Source of the DNA: Gaiellasilicea sp963850995
Lineage (GTDB): Bacteria > Actinomycetota > Thermoleophilia > Gaiellales > Gaiellaceae
Direction of reading: 5' to 3'
Length of the DNA: 64,000 nt
NCBI GenBank assembly: GCA_963850995.1
Contig: CAWKNQ010000017.1
Coordinates: forward strand, 26,337-90,336
Part shown: positions 35,001 to 42,818 of the stretch, piece by piece
Numbering within the stretch: the first letter of the stretch is position 1
How the letters are laid out: each line of letters opens with the position of its first letter
The notes under the pieces: generated by a model
The model's database searches: none
Told to the model about the DNA's origin: nothing
The model's input: the letters and a program-made list of their open reading frames with translations, nothing else
Translations under genes and position numbers: made by a program

Positions 35001-36236
35001 GGGGACGAAGACGGTCCCAGCCGGGAGCAGGTCGGTGAACGTCGTGCCGGTGGCGCCGTCCAGGCCCGTGTTCTGCACATTCACCGTGTACGTCAGCGTG
35101 TCGCCGAGATTCGCCGTGGCGTTGATCGACGGTCTTCGTCGCGGTGATCCTGGGCGCATACAGGTCGGTCGCGATCGTCACCACGCCCGGCTGGTAGGCG
35201 TCGCCGCTGGTCGAGAGCCGCACCTGCGTGCTCGTCTGCCCGTTGCCGAGCACGTTCGTCGTCCTGAACAGGTCGGCGTCGTAGCCGAGGTTGTTCTGGA
35301 AGCTCGGCTTGCGCGAGGTGACCAACACGCCGGCATTCGAGATCGTCGCGTTGAAGACGTTCGAGTTCGACGCCGAGGTCGCCGGTGGTCCCGGGTTGAC
35401 GGCATTCGACAGTGCGGTAAATGCCCCCGACGCACCCTGGATCGCCGCGCCGTCGCCGTTGGTCCCAAGATCCCCCTCGTAGGCGACGATCCCGACCGTC
35501 GAGGTCACCGGGCCCGTCAGCGGCGTCTGGAAGCCGCTCAGCGGGATCGTCACCGTCCCGCTGCCGCGTGACGGTCTGCATCCCGTCGAACACCGACAGG
35601 TTGCGGCTCGGCGCCGCCGGGTCCCCGTAGGCGACGACGAGCGCCCAGCCGCCGGACTGCGCGTCGCTCTTCCCGGTGCCGAGCTGCACGTCGGCGGTCC
35701 AGTAGGTTCCCGCGCCCGCGCATCGCGACGATCGAGGTGACGTCGACGAACCCCTGGTACTGCGTCGACGACGTGTCGACCGGTGCTGGGGCGGTCAGCG
35801 TTGTGTAGGTCGCGTCGCCCGGGGCTTTGAACTTGACCGTGTTGTTCGCGGACGGGTTCTTCGCCGGCGACCCTCCCGTGCCGGGGGTCAGCTTGCCGCC
35901 GAAGTACAACCCGGCGAACAGCACCTTGGCCCCCGCCGGCATCACGAGGTCCGCGGAGCTCGAGTCGAACGTGGCCGGGTCGCTGTCGGCGTCGATCCAC
36001 GTCATCGTCCGGTCGTTGTTGTTGAGGCCCGTGCCCACACCGTCGCGGACACTCGGACAGGCGGCGAGCGCGTCCAAGCAGGACATGATCGAGTTGGCGG
36101 CGATCGTGATGTCGCCCTGCGTGTTGACGCTGAAGCGCGGGCCGAACGCTCGGTCCGCGGCGACGTCGGGCGGCACTGCACCGACGACCGCGCAGAGCGC
36201 CAGGAGCACGAGCAGGCGAGTCCCGTACCTGGGCAC
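32046..36236 (-). pseudogene. Large secreted DUF11-repeat / RTX calcium-binding protein, broken by many frameshifts
   Basis: On the minus strand from a candidate GTG at 36236: a signal peptide (RYGTRLLVLLALCAVVGAVP), an N-terminal region with FGPRFSVNTQGDITIAANS and VLFAGLYFGGKL (seen before DUF11 repeats in surface proteins), then about six DUF11-type repeats (TYTVNVQNTGLDGATG, STYTITVSNVGAGPTSG, TYRIEVTNNGVADAAN, TYTLTLHSDGPGTVD, FQLTVRNGGPQDAT, TYTIEVSNGGGLPAP), and finally RTX-like nonapeptides (GGNDTIDARG, GGPGNDLLLGDAG, GSGNDFVCAGPGNDRI) to a TAG at 32046. At least ten frame changes are needed, so no single intact product is encoded as read. Intact length would be about 1,400 residues. 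Confidence 0.72.
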
Positions 36237-36327
36237 GACGCACCGAGAGTAGAGACAAAAGGAACACGGGGTTGGGCTGCGCGCGACGAGCGCCGCTCCA
36301 CGATGGGCGGCGTCAGTGCGGCCGCCG

Positions 36328-36834
36328 TCACGAGCACGAGCTGCCACATGGGAGGCGAGCCGGCCACCAGGTCGGCGCGGCGGAACGCGTGCACGGCGAG
36401 CAGAAGCACGGCGATCCCGAGAGCGCAGCTCGCGCGAGCGCGACTGCGGCACGCCGGATGAGCAACGCGCCGACGGCGAGCACGATCGCGGCCAAGTAAC
36501 AGACTGTTGCAAGGGTGAAGAGCGTCTCGAGCCCGGCCGGCGCTTTCCCCTCCGGCCACGGGGCGGGCGGGATATGCCGCTCGAGCCCCTGGACGAAGCC
36601 GAACACCGTGACGATGCCGAAGAGAACGAAGAGCGCGGCGAGCCGCGGGTGCGGCCTCGGGGCGAGCTCGTTGAAGCGCGCGGCCACCTCCTCGGTCGTG
36701 CCGAAGCGCTCCATCGCCTCCTGGTCGCCGCCGTCGTCCAGCAGGTGCGCCTCCACCTCCGCCAGGATCCGGCGCCTGCGCCACGGGGAGACGCGAAGCT
36801 GCGCGGCGAGGGCGGCGAGGTAGTTGTTGATCAC
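36328..36834 (-). CDS. HAAS-domain membrane protein, partner of PadR
   Basis: From GTG 36834, overlapping the padR stop by four bases, the protein opens INNYLAALAAQLRVSPWRRR and RILAEVEAHLLDDGGDQEAM, the HAAS/DUF1700-like cytosolic domain that regularly follows PadR regulators, then ERFGTTEEVAARFNE and transmembrane helices (LAALFVLFGIVTVFGFVQG, LFTLATVCYLAAIVLAVGAL). Near 36425 the hydrophobic sense appears to switch frame (CALGIAVLLLAVHAFRRADL lies in the next frame), so the stop at 36328 is probably premature and the real C-terminus runs nearer 36240. A degenerate copy of the 23-base palindrome lies in its coding sequence at 36491-36513. Confidence 0.68.
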   Translation of the reverse strand: MINNYLAALAAQLRVSPWRRRRILAEVEAHLLDDGGDQEAMERFGTTEEVAARFNELAPRPHPRLAALFVLFGIVTVFGFVQGLERHIPPAPWPEGKAPAGLETLFTLATVCYLAAIVLAVGALLIRRAAVALARAALSGSPCFCSPCTRSAAPTWWPARLPCGSSCS

Positions 36835-37139
36835 GCGACGACCGCCCCGACTGCGTTTGCGAACACGAGCCACTCCTCGCGCCTACGGGCGAGCTCGCGC
36901 CGCCCGCTTCGCGTGAGCGAGTAGACGCGGCGGCGTCGACCCGACTCTGTCGACCAGCGGCTCGCGACCACGCCGGCCGCCTCGAGCCGGTGCAGTGCGG
37001 GATAGACGGTTCCCTCTGGCAGCTCGAACCCGCCGCGACGCCGCAGTGTTTCGATCACGGCATAGCCGTGGAGCGGCTTGTCCGCGAGCACCGACAACAG
37101 CAGCAGGTCGAGGTGGCCCTTCAGCTGCTCCGCCTTCAT
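36831..37139 (-). CDS. PadR-family transcriptional regulator
   Basis: 102 residues. The N-terminal winged helix reads MKAEQLKGHLDLLLLSVLAD, PLHGYAVIETLRRRGGFELPEG and TVYPALHRLEAAGVVASRW, with the wing RRRRVYSLTRSGRREL, all diagnostic of PadR. It is translationally coupled to the HAAS membrane protein, the usual pairing. A perfect dyad lies immediately before its ATG (37139), pointing to autorepression. The inducing signal is unknown. Confidence 0.92.
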   Translation of the reverse strand: MKAEQLKGHLDLLLLSVLADKPLHGYAVIETLRRRGGFELPEGTVYPALHRLEAAGVVASRWSTESGRRRRVYSLTRSGRRELARRREEWLVFANAVGAVVA

Positions 37140-37157
37140 ACCTAGCAATTCTAGGTA
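37139..37157. promoter_or_regulatory. PadR operator overlapping the padR promoter
   Basis: TACCTAG and CTAGGTA form a perfect dyad with five bases between them. On the minus strand the dyad contains a TAGAAT -10 box, with TTGCGC 17 bases further upstream as -35, and it touches the ATG, so the transcript would be leaderless or nearly so. A repressor bound here would block RNA polymerase directly. Binding by the adjacent PadR is inferred. Confidence 0.68.
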
Positions 37158-37185
37158 AAGCGCACGCGGAGCGCAAGTCCGGCGC

Positions 37186-37866
37186 CTAGTAGTCGGGAAT
37201 GAAGCTCGACAGCCCCCGACTGCGCAGGCGGTCTGCGTACTCGGCCTTGAAGGCGCTCTTCGCCCGTGACGCTTCGCGCGACGCTTCCAGCTGGGCCTGC
37301 CAGAGCCGGTCGGCCGCGGCGTCGCCGTCGTAGCGCGCGACGATCCACTGCCGCACGAGCCGGTCGTCGGCGAGAGAGGCGGTGATCGAGTCGCGCAGCA
37401 GCGCGAGGGCGTCCGAGAGCTCGTCCGGCGTCGAGAACGCCGCGAGCGCCGCATGCAGCCCTTCGCGCTGCTGCACGATCCTGTCGATCTCGTGAAGTGC
37501 CGCCGCGCGTGCGATTTCCGGCGGGCTGGACTGGACACGGCTGATCAGCGAGCCGAGGTTGCCCTTGGTGCGCGCCGACTCGGCGAGGAGCTCGTTGAGA
37601 TTGCCCAACGCTCGGTCGAGCGACGGCGTCTGAGCCGACCTCACGACGGCCGGTTGCGTGCGCGCCGGCTCGGTCTGAGCAGGCGTCGCGGACGACCCGA
37701 TCACGCCGGCCTGGACGAGCACGGTCGCGAGCCCGACGAACGAGCCGACGACCGTGGCGAGGCCCGCAAGCAGCTTCGGTGCGCCGGTCCAGAACGACGC
37801 GTCCGGCGACGCAGCAGTAGGCGTGACGTCGACCGAATCCGGCGGCAATGAGTGTGCGGTATCCAA
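37186..37866 (-). CDS. Unknown single-pass membrane protein
   Basis: 226 residues. A hydrophobic helix at about 32-57 (LLAGLATVVGSFVGLATVLV) follows a short N-terminal segment; the rest is predicted soluble and helical, with a Thr/Pro/Gln-rich linker (SSATPAQTEPARTQPAVV) and then DRALGNLNELLAESARTKG and FSTPDELSDALALLRDSITA. The C-terminus AEYADRLRSRGLSSFIPDY may interact with something, but no family is recognised. It lies between padR and the divergent hmgA. Confidence 0.6.
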   Translation of the reverse strand: MDTAHSLPPDSVDVTPTAASPDASFWTGAPKLLAGLATVVGSFVGLATVLVQAGVIGSSATPAQTEPARTQPAVVRSAQTPSLDRALGNLNELLAESARTKGNLGSLISRVQSSPPEIARAAALHEIDRIVQQREGLHAALAAFSTPDELSDALALLRDSITASLADDRLVRQWIVARYDGDAAADRLWQAQLEASREASRAKSAFKAEYADRLRSRGLSSFIPDY

Positions 37867-37931
37867 CGGCCCTCCACCACGGGACGGCTGGATGCGGCGT
37901 CTTCTTCCCTGCGCGGGGGTATCCTCGGCCC

Positions 37932-39125
37932 ATGCCCTTCTACCAGCGCCTCGGCGAGGTCCCGCGCAAGCGGCACATCCAGTTCCGCGACAACGGCGCG
38001 CTCCTGACCGAGGAGGTGATGGGCCTCGAGGGCTTCAGCGGCCTCGAGTCGATCCTCTACCACCTCTACTCGCCTTGCCGCGTCCAGGAGGTCGGGGAGT
38101 TCGAGCCGATCGAGCGCGAGGAGTGGGTGCCGGACACCCACCAGCACCGGATGATGCACACGAAGGGAGTCGAGGCCGGCGGGGACGAGATCACCGGCCG
38201 CCGCGTCCTGATGTGGAACGCCGACGTCGAGATCTCGCTCTGCCGACCGACGGAGCGGATGGAGTACTTCTTCCGCAACGGCGAGGGCGACGAGGTGATC
38301 TTCGTCCACGAGGGCTCCGGCACGCTCGAGACGATCTTCGGCGAGCTGCCCTACAAGGAGGGGGACTACGTCGTCGTCCCACGCGGGGTCACCTACCGCT
38401 TCCGGCCGGAGGGCGAGCAGCGCTATCTCGTCTTCGAGACCCCCGGGCTGATCGAGATCCCGCGCCGCTACCGGAACCAGTACGGCCAGATCCTCGAAGG
38501 CGCGCCGTACTACCACCGCGACATCCACCCGCCGACGGAGCTGAACACGCACCGCGAGCGGGGCGAGTTCCCGGTCAAGGTGCGCGTGCGCGGCGGCTAT
38601 CAGACCTACCTCGTCGACTACCACCCGTTCGACGTCGTCGGCTGGGACGGCTACCTCTATCCGTGGACGTTCTCGATCCACGACTTCGAGCCGATCACGG
38701 GCCGGATCCACCAACCGCCGCCGTCACACCAGACCTTCGCCGGACGCAACTTCGTCATCTGCTCCTTCTGTCCGCGCAAGCTCGACTTCGACCCGCTCGC
38801 GATCCCGATCCCGTACCACCACTCGAATCTGCAGAGCGAGGAGATGATCTATTACGTCTCCGGCAACTTCGGCTCGCGCAAGGGGGTCGACGTCGGCTCG
38901 ATCACGTTGCATCCGTCGGGCCTGCCGCACGGGCCTCAGCCCGGGCTGGCGGAGAAGTCGATCGGCCTGCACGAGACGGGCGAGCTCGCGGTGATGTGCG
39001 ACACGTTCAACCCGCTCAGGCTCTCCACGCTCGCGCGCGACCTCGACGACGGCAAGTACGCGCTCTCCTGGTACGAGACGGGCGACGAGGCACCGTCGGA
39101 CGCGGGCCTGACCTCGCACTTGTAG
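37932..39125 (+). CDS. hmgA: Homogentisate 1,2-dioxygenase
   Basis: 397 residues, cupin-fold iron dioxygenase that opens homogentisate to maleylacetoacetate. Visible: MPFYQRLGEVPRKRHIQFRD at the start, HEGSGTLETIFGELPYKEGD, VPRGVTYRF, the active-site block PIPYHHSNLQSEEMIYY and SITLHPSGLPHGPQPG, then IGLHETGELAVMCDTFNPL. ATG 37932 is six bases after a TATCCT -10 box (37920-37925). It completes a tyrosine route with hppD at 25.7 kb, from which it is split by the abnormal 28.7-36.2 kb block. Confidence 0.94.
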   Translation: MPFYQRLGEVPRKRHIQFRDNGALLTEEVMGLEGFSGLESILYHLYSPCRVQEVGEFEPIEREEWVPDTHQHRMMHTKGVEAGGDEITGRRVLMWNADVEISLCRPTERMEYFFRNGEGDEVIFVHEGSGTLETIFGELPYKEGDYVVVPRGVTYRFRPEGEQRYLVFETPGLIEIPRRYRNQYGQILEGAPYYHRDIHPPTELNTHRERGEFPVKVRVRGGYQTYLVDYHPFDVVGWDGYLYPWTFSIHDFEPITGRIHQPPPSHQTFAGRNFVICSFCPRKLDFDPLAIPIPYHHSNLQSEEMIYYVSGNFGSRKGVDVGSITLHPSGLPHGPQPGLAEKSIGLHETGELAVMCDTFNPLRLSTLARDLDDGKYALSWYETGDEAPSDAGLTSHL

Positions 39126-39128
39126 CGC

Positions 39129-39725
39129 TTGCGGCTCGCGCTCGACTGGGACGGGACGGTGACCGTCGAGGACTCGCTCGTGCGGGTGATCCACGAGTTC
39201 GGCGATCCCGCCTTGCTCGCCGAGCTCGAGCCGAGAGTCGGCGTCGACCTGACGCTGCACGAGGAGATCGCGCTCGAGTTCGCCTCGATCACCGCCCCGC
39301 TCGAGCAGGTCGTGAGCTGGGTGGTCGCGCACATCGAGGTGCGGGACGGGCTGCACGAGCTCGCCGAGCGCCACCGCCCGCTCGTGATCTCGGCCGGATT
39401 CGAGGAGCTGATCGAGCCCGTGCTCGCCCGGGAAGGCGTGCAGCTCGAGCTGATCGCGAACCGCGTCGAGGCTCGCCGGGAGGGCTGGCGCGTGCACTTC
39501 CGCGACGAGTCCGCCTGCGCTACCTGCGGCGAGCCGTGCAAGCGCGCCGGCCTCTCCGGCGAGCCGTACACGTACGTCGGGGACGGCTACTCCGACCGCT
39601 GCGCGGCGCTCGCCGCCGACCGCGTCTTCGCCCGTGACGGGCTCGCCCGCTACCTCGACGAGCGCGGCGTCGCCTACGAGCCCTTCGACGATCTTCGCGA
39701 CGTCGCGGCCGCGTTGGCCAAGTAA
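39129..39725 (+). CDS. HAD-family phosphatase (MtnX/SerB-like)
   Basis: 198 residues, from TTG 39129, three bases after the hmgA stop. Catalytic DxDGT is at 6-10 (LALDWDGTVT), motif II is PLVISAGFEELIEP, and motif IV is YVGDGYSDRCAAL. An insert with ESACATCGEPCKRAG has three cysteines that might hold a metal. Related to phosphoserine phosphatase-like and MtnX proteins; substrate unknown. Its TAA stop (39723-39725) is provided by the 25-base palindrome. Confidence 0.82.
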   Translation: MRLALDWDGTVTVEDSLVRVIHEFGDPALLAELEPRVGVDLTLHEEIALEFASITAPLEQVVSWVVAHIEVRDGLHELAERHRPLVISAGFEELIEPVLAREGVQLELIANRVEARREGWRVHFRDESACATCGEPCKRAGLSGEPYTYVGDGYSDRCAALAADRVFARDGLARYLDERGVAYEPFDDLRDVAAALAK

Positions 39726-39741
39726 CAGACTGTTACTTGGC
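39717..39741. repeat. AT-rich perfect palindrome, copy 2 of the dispersed repeat
   Basis: Arms GCCAAGTAACAG and CTGTTACTTGGC flank a single A. The central 23 bases are identical to the copy at 11290-11312. Here too it carries the stop codon of the upstream gene, giving the same C-terminal residues (Ala-Lys-stop). It lies about 130 bases before the maltodextrin-binding protein gene and could act as a boundary. Confidence 0.72.
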
Positions 39742-39871
39742 TCCAGGCGAGCGCTCGAGCGGGCTGGTCGCGCTCCCGCGATCCGCAAAAAAAGCTGGCA
39801 CAATTCCGCGTGCGTTTAAGGAACTGAGCCCAGTTTCGCGCATAGTCGCAACCTCTGAAGGAAGGACTCGT

Positions 39872-41113
39872 ATGAAGAAGCATGTTCGGCGCGTCGTCCC
39901 CGGCGCGCTGTTGGTGGTCGCCGCCCTCCTGCTCGTCGCCGGCCCGGTCGGCGCGGCGCCCAAGGCGCCGACGACGACGGTCACGATCTGGACCGACGCG
40001 GACCGCAAGGCCGCCGTCGACAAGATCGCCTCCACCTGGGGCAGCCAGCGCGGCGTGAGCGTCGCGGTCGTCCAGAAGGACTTCGGCAAGATCCGCGACG
40101 ACCTCAAGACCGTCCAGCCCGAGACGGCCCCCGACGTGATCGTCGGCGCGCACGACTGGACGGGCGAGCTCGCGGCCAGCGGCCTCGTCCTGCCGCTCAA
40201 CCCGCGTGCCGCCGTGAAGGCGAAGTTCCCGAGCTACGCGCTCGACGCGTTCTCGTACGGGACGGCCGTCAAGCGGCTCTACGGCGCCCCGGTCGTGATC
40301 GAGAACATCGGCCTCGTCGTCAACACGAAGCTCGCCAAGGTGCCGACGAGCTTCGCCAACCTGCAGGCGCAGGCGCTCGCCTTCAAGAAGAAGAAGGCCG
40401 GCAACATCGCCATCGCCGTCCAGCAGGGCGCGAACGGCGACGCGTACCACATGTACCCGCTCTTCTCCGGCCTGTGTGGCTACGTGTTCGGGAAGAACAG
40501 CGCCGGCAACCTCGACCCGTCCGACATCGGCCTGCGGAGCCCCGCGTTCCTCCGCAACGCCCCCGAGATCGACGCGTGGAACCGGCTCGGGCTGATCAAC
40601 GCCAAGGTCGACGACGGCGCCGCCTCGAACGCGTTCCTCAAGGGTCAGGCCGCGTTCTGGCTCACAGGCCCGTGGAACGCCGACCGGATCACGCAGGCGA
40701 AGATCCCGTTCAAGGTCGTGCAGGTCCCGGGCAACAAGTGCAAGTCGGTGCCGTTCCTCGGCTCGCAGGGCTTCCTGGTGACGAAGTTCGCCCAGACCCA
40801 CGGCGTCGAGTCGGCGGCGAAGGACCTCGTCGGCGACTACATGATGCGGGCTGACTCGCAGCTCGCGCTGTCGCAGGCGAACGGCCGCTACCCGGCCAAC
40901 GTCGACGCTGCGAAGCAGGTCAAGAGCAGCGTGCTGAAGCAGTTCGGCGCCGCCGGCACCGGCGGTGTGCCGATGCCGAACATCCCGCAGATGTCGAGCG
41001 TCTGGTCCGACCTGGGCGCGGCCTGGGTCAAGTCGACCCGCGGCCCCGGCTCCGTGCGGGCCCGCGTGTCGTTCACGACCGCAGCGCGCAACATCGCGAA
41101 CAAGATCGGCTAA
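39872..41113 (+). CDS. malE: Maltodextrin ABC transporter, substrate-binding protein
   Basis: 413 residues. A signal peptide (MKKHVRRVVPGALLVVAALL and on to VGAAP) precedes a family 1 extracellular solute-binding fold: TTTVTIWTDADRKAAVDKIA, APDVIVGAHDWTGELAASGL, YGAPVVIENIGLVVNTKLAK, GQAAFWLTGPWN and FLVTKFAQTHG. It lacks a lipobox cysteine, so anchoring is unclear. ATG 39872 has a GGAAGGA site. The first gene of a cluster with malF, malG, two GH13 enzymes and an MsmX-type ATPase. A hairpin after it may raise its expression relative to the membrane parts. Confidence 0.9.
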   Translation: MKKHVRRVVPGALLVVAALLLVAGPVGAAPKAPTTTVTIWTDADRKAAVDKIASTWGSQRGVSVAVVQKDFGKIRDDLKTVQPETAPDVIVGAHDWTGELAASGLVLPLNPRAAVKAKFPSYALDAFSYGTAVKRLYGAPVVIENIGLVVNTKLAKVPTSFANLQAQALAFKKKKAGNIAIAVQQGANGDAYHMYPLFSGLCGYVFGKNSAGNLDPSDIGLRSPAFLRNAPEIDAWNRLGLINAKVDDGAASNAFLKGQAAFWLTGPWNADRITQAKIPFKVVQVPGNKCKSVPFLGSQGFLVTKFAQTHGVESAAKDLVGDYMMRADSQLALSQANGRYPANVDAAKQVKSSVLKQFGAAGTGGVPMPNIPQMSSVWSDLGAAWVKSTRGPGSVRARVSFTTAARNIANKIG

Positions 41114-41129
41114 CCGCCGGTCGCAGTAA

Positions 41130-41161
41130 GGTGGGGGCGCCGCGAGGCGCCCCCACCGTTT
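41130..41161 (+). terminator. Perfect 12-bp hairpin between malE and malF
   Basis: GGTGGGGGCGCC pairs with GGCGCCCCCACC around GCGA, followed by GTTT. It starts 17 bases after the malE stop. As a partial terminator or 3' stabiliser it would favour the abundant binding protein over the permease genes, as intercistronic structures do in other mal operons. Confidence 0.72.
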
Positions 41162-41201
41162 CACCCGCCGCCGCCGGCGGGGCCGCGATCCACCGACACG
41201 C

Positions 41202-42818
41202 GTGAGCACGACGACAGCCTCCGAAGCTCCTCGTCGCCGGCCGGCCGGGAACGCGGCGTGGGCGCTGCCGTCACGGGCCGTCGCCGCCGCGTCCGGCCCT
41301 GTCGGGCTCGCGATCAAGCTCTGCTTCCTCGCGATCGTCAACGCGATCGCGCTCTGGGCGGCGATCATCCTCGCGGGCAAGGAGAAGTGGGTCTCGCTCC
41401 TCGTCCTCGTCCTCGCCACGGCAGCGATCGACGCGGTCTACCTGATTCCGGGCCGGCTGGTCCCGCTCAAGTTCCTCATCCCCGGCACGGTCTTCCTGCT
41501 CGCCTTCCAGATCGCGCCGATCGTCTACAACATCAACATCGCCTTCACGAACTGGTCGACGGGCCACATCGTGACCAAGGACGAGGCGATCGCGGGGATC
41601 CAGCGCAACTCGCTTGCGGAGGCGCCGGACGGTGGCCAGTACGTGATGAGGCCGGCACGCGCGGAGGACGGCTCGCTCGTCCTGATCCTGTACGACGAGG
41701 AGGCCTCGGCCGGCTTCGTGGGCACGAAGGAGGGCCTCGAGGAGGCGCCCGCAGGCGCGGTCGAGCTGGACGAGAACTTCGAGATCTCGTCCGCTCCGGA
41801 GGGGTACACGCTCATACCGCCCGATCAGCTGCTCGCGCTCGACCGCGAGCTCGCCGGCTACACGGTGCCGGTCGAGGGCGGCGCGATCAGGCCGGAGGGC
41901 TTCGACACGGCGCTCGAGCTGCAACCGACGCTGCGCTACGACCCGGTGGCGGACACGTTCACCCGGATCGAGGACGGCACCGTCTTCCGCGACAACGACA
42001 AGGGCTCGTTCGTCGCCGCGGGAGGCGAGGAGCTCGAGCCGGGCTGGAAGACGGGCGTCGGTTTCGCGAACTTCTCCGCGGTCCTCACCAACCCGCTCGT
42101 GCGCGATCCGTTCATCCGCGTCTTCATCTGGACGTTTGCCTTCGCGAGCCTGACGGTCCTCTTCTCGTTCGCCCTCGGGCTCTTCATGGCGATCGTGCTC
42201 GACAAGCCCGGTCTGCACTTCCAGCGTCTCTATCGATCGCTGCTCGTGATTCCGTATGCGATCCCCGGCTTCCTCTCCGTGCTCGTCTGGGCGGGCCTCC
42301 TGAACGACGACTTCGGCGTCGTCAACAACGTCTTCGGCCTCGACGTCCCGTGGCTCTTCGACCCGAACTGGGCCAAGGTCTCGATCATCATCGTCAGTAC
42401 CTGGCTCACCTTCCCCTACTTCTTCCTCGTCTCGATGGGCGCGCTCCAGTCGATTCCGGGCGAGCTGATCGAGGCGGCGAAGGTCGACGGCGGCGGCCCG
42501 ACGCAGATCTTCCGCAAGGTGACCCTGCCGCTCCTGCTCGTCGCGGTCGCGCCGCTCCTGATCGCGTCGTTCGCCTTCAACTTCAACAACTTCGGGAACA
42601 TCTACTTCCTCACCGGCGGCGGCCCGCCGGCGGAGGATCAGTCCGTCGCCGGGGCGACGGACATCCTGATCACCTACACGTACAAGATCGCGTTCGAGTC
42701 CGGGAAGGGGCAGGACTACGGGCTCGCGGCCGCGGTCTCGATCTTCATCTTCGTCATCGTGGGCGTGATCTCCGCGATCGCGTTCAAGCGTGCCGGGTCG
42801 CTGGAGAACATCGCATGA
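41202..42818 (+). CDS. malF: Maltodextrin ABC transporter permease MalF, with a large external loop
   Basis: 538 residues from GTG 41202. Helices at about 36-58, 64-84 and 88-110 are followed by an external loop of roughly 180 residues (about 115-300) that resembles the MalF P2 loop of enteric bacteria only in position, then the permease core. The EAA loop for ATPase contact is visible: IPGELIEAAKVDGGGPTQIF. TGGGPPAEDQSVAGATDILI and TYTYKIAFESGKGQDYGLAA are typical MalF sequences. Its stop overlaps the malG ATG by four bases. Confidence 0.9.
   Translation: MSTTTASEAPRRRPAGNAAWALPSRAVAAASGPVGLAIKLCFLAIVNAIALWAAIILAGKEKWVSLLVLVLATAAIDAVYLIPGRLVPLKFLIPGTVFLLAFQIAPIVYNINIAFTNWSTGHIVTKDEAIAGIQRNSLAEAPDGGQYVMRPARAEDGSLVLILYDEEASAGFVGTKEGLEEAPAGAVELDENFEISSAPEGYTLIPPDQLLALDRELAGYTVPVEGGAIRPEGFDTALELQPTLRYDPVADTFTRIEDGTVFRDNDKGSFVAAGGEELEPGWKTGVGFANFSAVLTNPLVRDPFIRVFIWTFAFASLTVLFSFALGLFMAIVLDKPGLHFQRLYRSLLVIPYAIPGFLSVLVWAGLLNDDFGVVNNVFGLDVPWLFDPNWAKVSIIIVSTWLTFPYFFLVSMGALQSIPGELIEAAKVDGGGPTQIFRKVTLPLLLVAVAPLLIASFAFNFNNFGNIYFLTGGGPPAEDQSVAGATDILITYTYKIAFESGKGQDYGLAAAVSIFIFVIVGVISAIAFKRAGSLENIA

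Noticed and set aside
36491..36513. Functional terminator at the third palindrome copy
   Set aside because: It lies inside the HAAS coding sequence, has arm mismatches and no T-run.
39795..39812. Sigma-54 type promoter (TGGCAC) upstream of malE
   Set aside because: The -12 GC is not at the required distance and this lineage is not expected to have sigma-54.
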